Part shown: positions 1-8,832 of the stretch, in pieces
Numbering within the stretch: the stretch's first letter is position 1
Layout of the letters: each line of letters opens with the position of its first letter
The notes under the pieces: model-generated
What the model saw: the letters and a program-made list of their open reading frames with translations, nothing else
Database searches by the model: none
Told to the model about the DNA's origin: nothing
Origin: an uncultured Ruegeria sp.
Lineage (GTDB): Bacteria > Pseudomonadota > Alphaproteobacteria > Rhodobacterales > Rhodobacteraceae
Reading direction: 5' to 3'
Length of the DNA stretch: 50,783 nt
Assembly (NCBI RefSeq): GCF_947497005.1
Contig: NZ_CANMFF010000024.1
Coordinates: 1-50,783 of the forward strand
Position numbers and translations under genes: made by a program

Positions 1-202
1 AAACCAACGACGACGAATATGAAGACCAGACCCGCAGACTCTCGTTATGAATGAGGGAGCCTCGGGGGGCAGGTCACAAGAGCTGCGAATTTGCTTCGAC
101 GAAAGTTCGCGAGTGCAGCGAAAGCCAACAATGCGGGCTGCATACTTAGCAAGACTTGTGGGTGTTGAATGTCTCCTAAGGGCCGCTACCCCTCAGAGAA
201 AC
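1..202. other. Left-edge stretch without a recognised gene
   Basis: No open frame here has a convincing start, ribosome site or recognisable protein. It lies downstream of the minus-strand gene that ends at 203, so it may hold that gene's 3' end region. Nothing else was seen. Confidence 0.4.
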
Positions 203-1225
203 TCACCCATTCATTCTTGGGCCCACGACGCGCGTAGGCACATCTCTGCTTGCTGGTTGTCCGCGCTTGTGCGCCCGAACCCGTACGACTTTCCCGTTGG
301 AGTACCGCCTTTCATGTTCGGCCACCCAATGCTCAGTTGGCGTGGCTCGGATTGCGGTCTGTGCTTGTTCAAAGCGAAGCCTTGCCCTTTGCTCAGTCAA
401 ATGTCGTTCACCTGCCGACCCAATTCGAATGGTAACGTGAGACTTCAGCACTTCGGTCATCCAAGCCTTGCCAAATTTTCGCGCTGTTTTGGCCTGAGAT
501 GTCGATAGGCTTGCAACCTCTTGCGACATTAAATCATCCTCACGCGCTGCGAGAGCAGCGAAGAGCATGAAACAGATCACCATCTCGTAAGTTAGGTGAC
601 CTTTGTGTTCCTCGAAGTGTTCCCTCAATGAAGCTTCATTGGGCAATAGTCCTGCTCTCATAAGCCCAGCAAGTACGACCCGCTGAGGTTGCCAACTGAC
701 ACCGCTAAAATCAGGTCGACCATCGGGTGATTTGGATATCTCCAATACAAACGGCGCATCAAAGAAAATGGTGTCCGTCACTGCTGAGAATAGGCGCACG
801 CTCAGTTTGTCGTAAGAACGATTGTCAAATAGGAACCCCCGCTGGTGCCGATTGCTCAGATCTTCTTCATCCAGAGTCGTTATTCCTCGCGCACAACGAT
901 CTTCCCACAGGTTGCGGTCGTCGTATTCGATCCAAATGAGGTCACGCGGGAGCTCGACATCGCGCACATAGCCTTGAATGTCAGACTCCGGACGATCCTC
1001 CCATGGCATTCCTTGGACATCCATTCTCAACGAATCGAGATAATTCGCCGCATTGTGGTCCAGCAAATAGATCCTTGCCGAGGAGAGATCGCTAAGAACT
1101 CTTTGCCAGTGTTGACGGATTTCCTCGGACGAGACCCATTTCGTATCAGGGCCGCACATGTCCACAGGTTTCTCGTTTTCGAGATGGTGACCAAACTTAA
1201 GTGCGATCGTCTTGTATAGGATCAT
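203..1225 (-). CDS. Hypothetical protein, 340 aa, no recognised function
   Basis: The frame is uninterrupted from an ATG at 1225 to a stop at 203. I do not recognise a characterised family. The protein is acidic in its first two thirds and strongly basic at the C-terminus, where a segment reading TPTEHWVAEHERRYSNGK is followed by an Arg/Lys-rich tail. That kind of basic HWV...R tail occurs in uncharacterised phage- and plasmid-borne proteins, but this is an impression, not a family assignment. A short hydrophobic helix (around EMVICFMLFAALAA) sits in the middle. There is no signal peptide. It stands alone, with a 404-bp gap upstream. The start is the first ATG and is not backed by a clear Shine-Dalgarno. 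Confidence 0.7.
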   Translation of the reverse strand: MILYKTIALKFGHHLENEKPVDMCGPDTKWVSSEEIRQHWQRVLSDLSSARIYLLDHNAANYLDSLRMDVQGMPWEDRPESDIQGYVRDVELPRDLIWIEYDDRNLWEDRCARGITTLDEEDLSNRHQRGFLFDNRSYDKLSVRLFSAVTDTIFFDAPFVLEISKSPDGRPDFSGVSWQPQRVVLAGLMRAGLLPNEASLREHFEEHKGHLTYEMVICFMLFAALAAREDDLMSQEVASLSTSQAKTARKFGKAWMTEVLKSHVTIRIGSAGERHLTEQRARLRFEQAQTAIRATPTEHWVAEHERRYSNGKVVRVRAHKRGQPASRDVPTRVVGPRMNG

Positions 1226-1629
1226 TGTATTTTCTCGAATTCTAAGAGGTTTATCTAGGATGAATCAAATAACTGCCGCAGTTGTGCTCAAGATATTCGA
1301 AGCGAGAGGTTGGCGCACTGGCTATCCTAGCTTCCCCTGCTTTTGACCTCCTACACAACCGGGAAAACAGAGGTAGGGAATCTCGAAGATCGGTTGACCG
1401 TACCTTCCGAATATTGGCTTTGACCGCGTTCAAGGACGTCTGCTTTGGGGATGCCGCGTTGCAGCAAATTCAAACGTGGCGAACTTACGGTATGGGCCGT
1501 TCACCAAGATGCCCTCGATTTGGCTAAATGCTCGGTAATTTCCGAACTCATGGTCGCTTGTACATAGGCTGTTATCTAGCGGCGCCATGAGACAAAATTG
1601 GAAATTGGTGGATATCGCGGCCGAAGTGC
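1226..1629. other. 404-bp stretch without a recognised gene
   Basis: Short frames on both strands (for example 1282-1527) have no ribosome site and no recognisable product, and the plus strand carries frequent stops. The promoter of the minus-strand gene starting at 1225 should lie at the left end, but no clear -35/-10 pair could be fixed. Confidence 0.4.
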
Positions 1630-1665
1630 TTGCTTATACGCTGCCCTCTCGCGCAAATTGAGATC

Positions 1666-1917
1666 ATGCCTATAAAAGAAAAATTTGCCATTAGTGACGT
1701 TCGCATTCCGGTCAAACGGAGAAAAACTCTGGATCCCGCCAAAGTCGAACGCATCGCGTACGATATAATGGAAAATGGCCAAATCACGCCCATACGCCTG
1801 CGCGCCGATAAAGGCGGCGGTTACATTCTTGTCGAAGGATATCACCGGCTTGAGGCTTTGCGCGCTATTGGTGAAGTTGAAGTCGAAGGATTTCTGGTTC
1901 ACGCTCAGCTACACTGA
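1666..1917 (+). CDS. Small ParB/Srx-fold (ParB N-terminal-like) protein
   Basis: This 83-aa protein is essentially a lone ParB/sulfiredoxin-fold domain. It has the early segment DVRIPVKRR, a helix DPAKVERIAYDIMENGQ, a strand TPIRLRA and the signature VEGYHRLEALRAIG that in ParB relatives carries the nucleotide-binding loop. The helix-turn-helix and dimerisation parts of plasmid ParB are absent, so it is unlikely to be a partition protein by itself. Stand-alone versions in mobile DNA are often regulators or nuclease/CTPase-like proteins. A longer reading from a TTG at 1630 is possible; the ATG at 1666 is preferred because the conserved domain begins right after it. It is separate from the real parAB locus at 27-30 kb. 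Confidence 0.65.
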   Translation: MPIKEKFAISDVRIPVKRRKTLDPAKVERIAYDIMENGQITPIRLRADKGGGYILVEGYHRLEALRAIGEVEVEGFLVHAQLH

Positions 1918-2210
1918 AAGTATCCAAATTGCAGGTTTCATCCTGAAAACCTAACCAATTGATACGCTGAGCGCGAAAGTCCGTTCTGAGGAAGCCGTAC
2001 CGCAGCGCAAGATCAAGTGATGAGCGGCAGAATTGGCCGATCGGTAAATACGGTACATGTCGCGACGACCGTTCCGAAACCTTCGATTTTTAGGTGGAAC
2101 TCGCCAAAAAAATGAACGCTTGAGCAGCACGACGATGGTTAGGATTGGAAGGTGTTCAAGGAGCGACTTTCCTTCTAAGGTCGCCAACGTCTCATCCAGA
2201 GGGTTTCAAC
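1918..2210. other. Leader region of bactofilin copy A; no gene seen
   Basis: No supported coding frame. The last 40 bases (about 2172-2210) resemble the leader of the second bactofilin gene (about 44620-44657): both contain a TAGGGTCGCC/TAAGGTCGCC block and a CAGAGG ribosome site before a GTG start. The 5' untranslated region was therefore duplicated along with the gene. Confidence 0.5.
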
Positions 2211-2528
2211 GTGGCAAGCTCAATCATTGAAGAAGATCTGACAATTGAAGGCAATCTCAACTCAAGTTCGGGAGGCATCCAGGTCAAAGGGCAAGTGGTT
2301 GGCGACGTTAGCGCTGAGACAATCACTGTTCAGGTTGGCGGGTCGGTAGACGGTGCATTGTCAGCCAAGAAGATCGTTATTGAAGGTAAGCAAAAAGGCA
2401 GCCTGAAATGCGAAGATCTGAAGATTGCGTCGAGCGCGCAAATTCAAGCTGATGTATCGGCCAAGACGATGGCAACCGAAAGCGGCGCCAGGGTTGTGGG
2501 CAAGGTGAACATCGCGGGCGGGCAGTAG
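2211..2528 (+). CDS. Bactofilin family polymer-forming protein (copy A)
   Basis: This 105-aa protein is a bactofilin: a right-handed beta-helix that self-assembles into non-nucleotide filaments, usually at the inner face of the membrane. The core shows the repetitive glycine/valine pattern (VKGQVVGDVSAETITVQVGG, then VDGALSAKKIVIEGKQKG, then a lysine-containing strand series) and ends KVNIAGGQ. It starts at GTG 2211 (VASSIIEEDL), because the second copy at 44658 begins at the equivalent GTG with MASSIVEEDL and both have a CAGAGG ribosome site. It is followed after 62 bp by a convergent gene on the other strand. The same three-gene set recurs at 44.6-46.8 kb. Its length is short compared with chromosomal bactofilins because terminal tails are nearly absent. 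Confidence 0.9.
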   Translation: MASSIIEEDLTIEGNLNSSSGGIQVKGQVVGDVSAETITVQVGGSVDGALSAKKIVIEGKQKGSLKCEDLKIASSAQIQADVSAKTMATESGARVVGKVNIAGGQ

Positions 2529-2589
2529 GGCATACCGGCCAGCAAGACTGCATGACCGGTGGGCAACCTGATCTGATTGGTTGGCTGTT

Positions 2590-3936
2590 TCAGTTTCGGT
2601 AGTCCGACAATCCGAGTTCGTCCCACAACCAGCTGAAATTATAGTCTGCAACATGAGAGCCGGTTTGGCGCGCGCTGCGGTTTTCGATTGTCTTTAGCCA
2701 GTCAACCACTTCTTTCTTGCCCTTGGCGCTGCGAACGGCCTGGCGCGGTGTCTTGCCATCCAGGGCCGGGATCGGCTGGTCAAGCGTTTCACGGTAGTGG
2801 TGTTCGAGATGTTCGTGGGCAATCTGACGGGCAAGGGCAGGGGGGATGTCCTCTTCTTCTGCCACTCCATCATCCGGGCTGTCATCTGCCATCATCTGTT
2901 CGACGGTCTGGTTTGATGTCAGCGGTGACCTCACCAGATCCTTCAGGAGGTCCCGGACCAGGGCTTCGCCGCGTTCGGCGCGCGCTGCAGAGTTTACAGA
3001 AAGCGTGAGTGTTTTGCCTTTCAGATTCAGGGACCCAAGCACGGAGGCCCCTGACATTGATTTGTCCAATACGAGGCCGGTGCTGTGCTTGTTGCCGGAC
3101 GGGGTGTCGACGGCAAGCCAGGTCCAGTCATTCCGACCTGAGACCACGCGTTCTGCGGACTGGGACAGTCTTTGCGAGACCTGGCTTTGCGTCACATTAC
3201 TGGCGAGGGGGAAGCGCATCTCGTGAAAGAGAAGGTCGTCGCCATCGCTGTTGCTGATTTGCGGTGGTTCCGGGTCCAGCAGGTTCGGCAAATGTGCGAA
3301 GAGCCAGGCATTGGTGAAGAGGGGTGCAGAGCGGTGTAGCTGATCCTGTGTCAGTCTCAGCTCATCGTCGGGGTTCAATTTCAACACGGAGCGGAGCCCC
3401 TCTTCAAAAAACGCGACGGTTTCTGGCTCGAAGGGAAGCAGAGCGCCTGAGATCACGTTATGACCTCCCTGCGCGACAACCCGAGCCGCTATGCGGTCCC
3501 ACTTCTGCAACATCTGCGTTGCGCTGTGTTCCTGGACGGTGACCGGCTCGGCGTCCGAAAGCGCGTCGCGCAATACCATGGATCTGCCAGGGTCTATCTC
3601 GCTCACCTCATAAAGGCTGACCGGCGCGTCCCGCAATCCTTTGATATAGGCGCGGGTCTGCGCACTCTCCTTGGTTCCACTCCCTTTCAGATACGCATCT
3701 GCAGCGTTTTCGGCGCCCGATCCGAATGTCCTGCCCAGCAAGTCTTCTAGGCCACCGCCCCACAGGACCATTGGCCAGTCATCGCCCAGTAAGTCGCCCA
3801 AATCCTCGAAATCGAGATCGAATGCCTCGAGCGCTGGCAGAAAATGCTCGTCCAACACGTCCGCGAGCCGCTCGTGCCAAATCTCGTCACCGGTGACAAA
3901 CCCGATGAGCCCACCAAGATCGTTCCCCGTCGCCAT
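2590..3936 (-). CDS. Conserved 448-aa protein of module A, DUF2384-like C-terminus
   Basis: Function unknown. The protein is cytosolic, acidic, and has no signal peptide or membrane segment. Its last ~90 residues (YRETLDQPIPALDGKTPRQA, then a helix ending DWLKTIEN) resemble the toxin-binding C-terminal domain of Xre/MbcA/ParS-type antitoxins, a motif also found at the ends of unrelated long proteins, so this is weak evidence for a toxin-antitoxin role. A second copy at 45124-46464 aligns along its full length. That comparison fixes the start at the ATG at 3936 (MATGNDLGGLIGF), which has a GGAGAAGGTGAAA ribosome site, rather than the in-frame codon 60 residues upstream. It lies between a convergent bactofilin and a co-directional DUF6429 gene 115 bp upstream. 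Confidence 0.8.
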   Translation of the reverse strand: MATGNDLGGLIGFVTGDEIWHERLADVLDEHFLPALEAFDLDFEDLGDLLGDDWPMVLWGGGLEDLLGRTFGSGAENAADAYLKGSGTKESAQTRAYIKGLRDAPVSLYEVSEIDPGRSMVLRDALSDAEPVTVQEHSATQMLQKWDRIAARVVAQGGHNVISGALLPFEPETVAFFEEGLRSVLKLNPDDELRLTQDQLHRSAPLFTNAWLFAHLPNLLDPEPPQISNSDGDDLLFHEMRFPLASNVTQSQVSQRLSQSAERVVSGRNDWTWLAVDTPSGNKHSTGLVLDKSMSGASVLGSLNLKGKTLTLSVNSAARAERGEALVRDLLKDLVRSPLTSNQTVEQMMADDSPDDGVAEEEDIPPALARQIAHEHLEHHYRETLDQPIPALDGKTPRQAVRSAKGKKEVVDWLKTIENRSARQTGSHVADYNFSWLWDELGLSDYRN

Positions 3937-4051
3937 TTTCACCTTCTCCCTGTTCGCCGGACAGGGGCGATCTAGCGCAGATTGCAACCGCGAGCCAGAC
4001 CACAAGCGTGTGCAGAACTGCGTTACATTGATGGTCTCGTCGCGGCGAATG

Positions 4052-4288
4052 CTATTTCTTCGGTTCCCGCCCAAAAAGCTCTGCAAAAAGTTCTTCGGAG
4101 CGGCGAAGGCCTTCATCGGTCAGCACCACCGATTTTGCCTTCCCAACCGGGTCCAGGATCAACCCGTTGCGGTGCAGGCGATCAAGCGCGTCCCAGTCAA
4201 AACCCTTCCACGCACGACGCTCGTCATGCAGCGTCAACCAGAGCAGCGCCAGGACAGTCTCATCCACCTTGTTCTCATCTATGTCCAT
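4052..4288 (-). CDS. DUF6429 family small protein (copy A)
   Basis: A 78-aa protein reading MDIDENKVDETVLALLWLTL, then HDERRAWKGFDWDALDRLH and a C-terminal KAKSVVLTDEGLRRSEELF. This matches what I know of the DUF6429 family, which has no assigned role; the second half looks like a small winged-helix. The start is taken at ATG 4288 because both copies in this window share the Met at this point. An upstream TTG at 4324 would add 12 residues. The gene lies 115 bp upstream of the 448-aa gene on the same strand and could be co-transcribed. Its upstream region is cut at 4373 by the left end of the Tn3-type element, so its native promoter may have been lost or replaced. Confidence 0.8.
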   Translation of the reverse strand: MDIDENKVDETVLALLWLTLHDERRAWKGFDWDALDRLHRNGLILDPVGKAKSVVLTDEGLRRSEELFAELFGREPKK

Positions 4289-4372
4289 ACCCACAGCGGA
4301 CGCGACAAGGGCCTGGCTCGTCAACCCCGATCCGGCGCATGGAGGGACAGCAAAGATCTTCAGCTAGAATAT

Positions 4373-4410
4373 GGCCCAACTGGCCCGAGCGTGCATATTT
4401 GGGCGTTATG
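4373..4410 (+). repeat. Tn3-type terminal inverted repeat, left (IRL)
   Basis: 38 bp beginning GGCCCAACTGGCCCGAGCGT and ending GGGCGTTATG. It matches the reverse complement of 26117-26154 with two mismatches. It lies 54 bp before the proposed tnpA start. Confidence 0.85.
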
Positions 4411-4464
4411 AGGAACAATAGCGGAACGCAGTTCAGCTTGACGGCAACCTGATCTCTACTCAAT

Positions 4465-7383
4465 TTGCCCTTTCGGTTGGAGGGTATTGTATTGGAACGA
4501 GAATTTCTGGCTGTCTGGAGTCTGTCTTACGCTGATCTTGAGTTCGTAAACGGCTATCGGCACGCAATGCGGATTGGGTTGGCTGCCCAGTTAGCGCACT
4601 TTCGGCGCTTCGGGTATTTCCCAAAGCGACTGAAGGACCTTCCATCGGAATCATTGGATTATCTCGCTGAACAGCTTGGTGAGGATGTCGCGCATGTGTC
4701 GAACTATGACATCGGTAGTGACACGGCGCGCCGCCACCGGTTGGAGATTCTACGCTTTCTCGATATCCGCCGCGCCAATGACCGGGATCGCGCCAAACTG
4801 CGCGAAGCACTTGCATCACAGGTTTCGACTTCGGGTCCCTCCATAGAAGATCTGGTTCAATTTGGCTATGAATGGGCCTTGGGCCAATCGGTGTTCATCC
4901 CATCCCGAAAGATCATGGAACGCCTGGTGCGATCCGCGCAGTATAATTTTCAGGAAGAACTGCTGGCGCATGTATCCAGCCGGTTGTCATCGCAAACCAT
5001 TGCAGCACTGGAAGCCAGCTTGGCCGACCCACGCGGCGATCATGGCTATCAAAGCCTGAAAGACGATGTTGGCGCAGCCTCGCTGGACAATGTGCTCGAT
5101 GCAGCTGACCGCCTCGCCTTTATTCAAGGTCTCAATCTGCCTTTCGATGTGGTCGATGGAGTTGATCCAGCTTGGGCAAAGATACTGACCCGCCGGGTTG
5201 AGGGGGAAACTGCTTCAGAGATGCGGCGGCATAGCCAGGAAAAGCGCCTGGGATTGTTGGCGATCTACCTGATGTCGCGCAGATCGCAGCTGATTGATGG
5301 TCTTGTAGACCTGCTCATCGACGTTGTTCATCGCATCGGCACACGCTCCAAACGGAAGGTGATCAGCAAAATTGCCGCTGACATCGATAAGGTTCACGGC
5401 AAGGAACGGTTGCTGGTGGACATTGCGACAGCGGCGATGATGGCCCCGAACGGCAAAGTCTCTGATGTGATCTTTCCAATCGCGGGCGCGGCCAAGCTGA
5501 AAGCTATCATCGACGAACACAGGGCCAAAGGAACACTGGATGTTCGGATTCAGACTGTGATGCGGGGTTCCTATGCCAGCCACTATCGCCGGATGCTGCC
5601 GTCCTTGTTATCCGTTTTGCGGTTCCGTTCAAATAACGACATCTGGCGACCGATCCTGGATGCCTTGGATCTGATCATCCGACTGAACGAAGAAGGGCGG
5701 CGCTATGCGCCAGTCTCACTGGCACCGGACGGTTCAATCCCGCGTAAATGGCAGGAAACCGTGATCGACACGCGCGGTCGGCTGAATGTCATTTCTTATG
5801 AACTCTGTGTCCTGACTCAGTTGCGGGATCGTATCAGGTCAAAAGAGATCTGGGTCGAAGGGGCTGATCGTTATCGCAACCCGGACGATGATCTGCCGAA
5901 GGATTTTCCAGAGAAGCGCGACGTATACTATGCTAGCCTGAAGCTCACTCAGGATGCGCGGGAATTTTCCCGATCTGTTCGGGATCAGTTGGAGTATGAG
6001 TTACGTCAACTGAACAGCTCGCTGCCCAATAATGACGAGGTGCGACTGCGCTGGTCTGGCGATAACCGGATCTGCATTACACCTTTCACCCCGGCACCAG
6101 AGCCAAAAGGATTGATCGGCCTCAAATCAGAGATTGGTCGGCGGTGGCCCATGACCGGACTGCTGGATACGCTGAAAGAGACAGCGCTGGAAACAGGCTT
6201 TCTGGGAGCATTCGAAACGTCGGCCAGCCGGGAAGCACTGCCGCGTGATATCCGGAATCAACGCCTGCTGCTTTGCCTCTACGGCCTGGGCACCAATGCC
6301 GGTTTGAAACGTGTAGCTGCTGGCACGCCGGAAATCAGCTATGATGAGTTGCTGCATATCCGTCGCCGCTATGTCGATCCTGCTTCTCTTCGTGCAGCGG
6401 CGGCCAAGGTTGCAGATGCCACGTTGGCGGTCCGCAATCCGTCGGTTTGGGGCAATGCGGGAACCGCCTGCGCGGCGGATTCCACCAAGTTTGGGGCCTG
6501 GGATCGCAATCTGATGACCGAGTGGCACGCACGCTATGGCGGGCGCGGTGTCATGATCTATTGGCATGTCGAACGGCAGGCGACCTGTATTTATTCCCAG
6601 CTGAAACGCTGCTCATCATCCGAAGTGGCCGCGATGATCGAAGGGGTTCTGCGTCATTGCACCGACATGGAGATCCAGCGCCAGTATGTTGATAGCCACG
6701 GCCAAAGTGCCATTGGCTTCGCCTTTTGTCATCTGCTTGGCTTCGAATTGGCCCCACGCCTGAAGGCCATAGCCCGCCAAAAGCTGGCCTTACCGAATTC
6801 GGGAATCCGGGGGCATTTGCCCAACCTGCTACCGATCCTGTCCGGCACTGTTGACTGGGCCGAGATCGAAAGACAGTACGATGAAATGGTCAAATACGCT
6901 TCGGCCATGCAGCATGGTACGGCCGATCCGGAAGCCATCCTGCGCCGCTTTGCACGCGCCGATGTGATGCATCCAACCTACAAGGCGCTCGCTGAACTGG
7001 GCCGCGCGATCAAGACCATCTTTCTGTGCCGTTATCTCCGATCCGAGGACTTCCGTCGCGAGATTCATGAAGGGCTGAATGTGGTTGAGAACTGGAACAG
7101 CGCGAACGGATTCGTGTTTTTTGGTAAAGGCGGCGAGATTTCCAGCAACCGGATTGCCGATCAGGAAATCTCCGCCCATGCCTTGCATCTGCTTCAGGCA
7201 TCCCTTGTCTATGTGAACACACGCATGGTGCAATCCGTGTTGTCAGAACCGGGATGGGCAACCCGCCTGTCCGAGCGGGATTACTGCGGCCTCACTCCAT
7301 TGATCTATTCCCACATCAATCCGTATGGCCGTTTCGATGTTGACCTGGAAAAACGGATCGACTTCGGAGCAATGGCCGCCTGA
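4465..7383 (+). CDS. tnpA: Tn3-family transposase TnpA
   Basis: This 972-aa DDE transposase would cut and join the 38-bp ends and form cointegrates by replicative transposition. The acidic triad is visible: Asp672 in ACAADSTKFGAWD, Asp743 in VDSHGQSAIGF and Glu875 in GLNVVENWNSANG, with the conserved WHARYGGRGVMIYWHV segment between the first two. The N-terminal region (YADLEFVNGYRHAMRIGLAA) is the usual end-binding domain. The start is a TTG at 4465; other in-frame TTG codons follow within 30 bases, so the exact start is uncertain. Length is normal for the family and there is no frameshift, so it should be functional. Followed by a res-like region and tnpR on the same strand. Confidence 0.95.
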   Translation: MPFRLEGIVLEREFLAVWSLSYADLEFVNGYRHAMRIGLAAQLAHFRRFGYFPKRLKDLPSESLDYLAEQLGEDVAHVSNYDIGSDTARRHRLEILRFLDIRRANDRDRAKLREALASQVSTSGPSIEDLVQFGYEWALGQSVFIPSRKIMERLVRSAQYNFQEELLAHVSSRLSSQTIAALEASLADPRGDHGYQSLKDDVGAASLDNVLDAADRLAFIQGLNLPFDVVDGVDPAWAKILTRRVEGETASEMRRHSQEKRLGLLAIYLMSRRSQLIDGLVDLLIDVVHRIGTRSKRKVISKIAADIDKVHGKERLLVDIATAAMMAPNGKVSDVIFPIAGAAKLKAIIDEHRAKGTLDVRIQTVMRGSYASHYRRMLPSLLSVLRFRSNNDIWRPILDALDLIIRLNEEGRRYAPVSLAPDGSIPRKWQETVIDTRGRLNVISYELCVLTQLRDRIRSKEIWVEGADRYRNPDDDLPKDFPEKRDVYYASLKLTQDAREFSRSVRDQLEYELRQLNSSLPNNDEVRLRWSGDNRICITPFTPAPEPKGLIGLKSEIGRRWPMTGLLDTLKETALETGFLGAFETSASREALPRDIRNQRLLLCLYGLGTNAGLKRVAAGTPEISYDELLHIRRRYVDPASLRAAAAKVADATLAVRNPSVWGNAGTACAADSTKFGAWDRNLMTEWHARYGGRGVMIYWHVERQATCIYSQLKRCSSSEVAAMIEGVLRHCTDMEIQRQYVDSHGQSAIGFAFCHLLGFELAPRLKAIARQKLALPNSGIRGHLPNLLPILSGTVDWAEIERQYDEMVKYASAMQHGTADPEAILRRFARADVMHPTYKALAELGRAIKTIFLCRYLRSEDFRREIHEGLNVVENWNSANGFVFFGKGGEISSNRIADQEISAHALHLLQASLVYVNTRMVQSVLSEPGWATRLSERDYCGLTPLIYSHINPYGRFDVDLEKRIDFGAMAA

Positions 7384-7513
7384 TCTGTGCGTCACAAAAG
7401 GGTACACCCGCAGGAGACAGGGTGATGTGGCACGCCAAGATGTCACAAATGAGTAGTCAACAGCATATTGTTACATTATCAGAGTGGGAACCACCCTAAT
7501 GTGACAATTTGCT
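7384..7513 (+). promoter_or_regulatory. Candidate res site between tnpA and tnpR
   Basis: This 130-bp gap has repeated TGTCACA/TGTGACA-type half-sites (TGTCACAAAT at 7441, TTGTTACATTA at 7468-7478, TAATGTGACAA at 7497-7507). The last two form an imperfect inverted pair separated by 18 bp. Tn3 resolvases bind three such inverted-repeat subsites next to their own gene, so this is the likely cointegrate resolution site and the autoregulated tnpR promoter. Subsite assignment is inference. Confidence 0.55.
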
Positions 7514-8065
7514 ATGCCCAAGATTGGATATGCTCGCGTCAGCTCATCAAGCCAGGATCTTGATATCCAGAAAGCCACGCTGAGAGCAGCAGGCTGTGAG
7601 ATCGTTCGATCCGAAACAGTCTCTAGTGCTTCCCGTGATGACCGTTCTGAATTGGCTACAGTGATAGAATTTCTGCGCGAAGGGGATGAGCTGGTTGTGC
7701 ATCGCCTAGATCGCCTCGGTCGTTCCACGCGTGACGTGCTGAACTTGGTATATGAGCTGGACGCCAAGGGCGCATCACTTCGTGTTCTTGAACCGGACGT
7801 AACCACCGCCGGAGATATGGGTCGCATGGTCATCACCGTTCTCGGTATGGTCGCCGATATGGAGCTGAAGTTTATCCGCGACCGTCAGCGTGCTGGGATC
7901 GACACCGCCAAAGGTAAAGGTGTCTACAAGGGGCGGCGGAAATCCGTAGATGATGAGGAAATCCGGCGATTGGCGAGCGAGGGCACCGCAAAAGCCCAGA
8001 TCGCGCGTGAACTAGGGATTTCAAGAATGACCGTATACCGGGCGCTTGCTGATACAGACGTCTGA
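7514..8065 (+). CDS. tnpR: Serine recombinase, Tn3-type resolvase TnpR
   Basis: This 183-aa small serine recombinase would resolve transposition cointegrates at the adjacent res region. The catalytic serine is Ser10 in MPKIGYARVSSSSQDL. The core motifs VVHRLDRLGRS and the Arg-rich FIRDRQRAGI segment are intact. A C-terminal Hin-type helix-turn-helix (AKAQIARELGISRMTVYRAL) follows. Length is the family norm. The ATG at 7514 is chosen because the conserved start MPKIGYAR follows directly. It reads in the same direction as tnpA. Immediately past its stop the sequence switches to a scrap of a second transposase in reverse orientation, so the original downstream part of the transposon is missing or replaced. 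Confidence 0.95.
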   Translation: MPKIGYARVSSSSQDLDIQKATLRAAGCEIVRSETVSSASRDDRSELATVIEFLREGDELVVHRLDRLGRSTRDVLNLVYELDAKGASLRVLEPDVTTAGDMGRMVITVLGMVADMELKFIRDRQRAGIDTAKGKGVYKGRRKSVDDEEIRRLASEGTAKAQIARELGISRMTVYRALADTDV

Positions 8066-8125
8066 ACCAGCCCTTCGCGTTTCGCGCGGTGGAAGTCTTC
8101 GGATCGAAGATACCGGCCAAGGAAG
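8064..8125 (-). pseudogene. Remnant of a second Tn3-type tnpA (reverse orientation)
   Basis: On the minus strand about 20 codons read NFLGRYLRSEDFHRAKREGL. This corresponds to the segment FLCRYLRSEDFRREIHEGL in the intact transposase at about 7021-7077 but differs enough to come from another element. It abuts the tnpR stop codon on one side and the methyltransferase fragment on the other. It marks a junction between transposon backbone and cargo. Confidence 0.65.
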
Positions 8126-8592
8126 TTGGATTTGACGCAAGAGTTATACGATGCGGCAAACGAGATTTCGGAAGGGGTCAACTTGAGCGACAAAACCGTG
8201 TTCCTTCAGGGTGATTCAACAGACCTTTCTTTTCCCGACAGCCATTTCGATGGTGCGGTTCCAGTTCACGTCGCTATGAACGTCCCGGAAAAGGCTACGG
8301 TCTATGCCGAGGCGCGACGTTTTCTCAAATCCGGCGCAAGGTTTAGAATTTATGACATTTTGCAGGGAGAAGGCGGTGAGTTTTGTATCCGGCACCTTAG
8401 GCTTCAGAACCTTCGATCAGTCATCTCGCGACACCCGAGGAAATGTCCACGCATCTATTGGCCGCTGGTTTCAAAATTCTGAGTGAAGCGGACTGAACTT
8501 TGGAAAGTCACAGCTGGCTCAAGGAAAGAGCCGAAGCACCGAAGTCTGACAAACGACTTCTGGTGACGATCCAGCTATTGTTCGGAGCCATT
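8126..8592 (+). pseudogene. Class I SAM-dependent methyltransferase, truncated and frameshifted
   Basis: The segment LYDAANEISEGVNLSDKTVF, then a run of motif GDSTDLSFPDSHFDGA and the helix before LKSGARFRIYDIL correspond to the middle and late motifs of a Rossmann-fold methyltransferase. The N-terminal third, with the glycine-rich SAM loop, is absent. After about 8400 the match continues in another frame (ATPEEMSTHLLAAGFKILSE), followed by an in-frame stop and further related sequence. It is therefore both 5'-truncated and frameshifted and should be inactive. Truncation at the tnpA scrap suggests that a transposon end once cut this gene. Confidence 0.7.
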
Positions 8593-8832
8593 CGCGGGGA
8601 AATGACAAAGAACCAACTCCGGGGCTTCATGAATGCCGGATGCTAACCTGTTCCTTAATTTGTGAAGCCTAATCAACCGTTTCCGCATTGTCCGTTTCTC
8701 AGAAACTGAAAAACCTGCTGGTGAATATCCTGCGTGGATGGCTCCTGCATAGCAAGACATTGATCCACGTGGTCATTGCGTCCACGCTTCAATGGCGTAG
8801 TCTCTTTTCACCCGAATTGGCGTAGTTGTCCC

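Noticed and set aside
47..508. 153-aa plus-strand frame and other frames inside 203-1225
   Set aside because: They are antisense to the continuous 340-aa minus-strand gene and have no ribosome sites or recognisable domains.
2688..3750. Series of plus-strand frames of 70-130 aa
   Set aside because: Shadows of the 448-aa minus-strand gene, which has an aligned paralog at 45124-46464.
4460..4819. 119-aa minus-strand frame overlapping the start of tnpA
   Set aside because: Antisense to tnpA; no family resemblance; the transposase frame is the real one.
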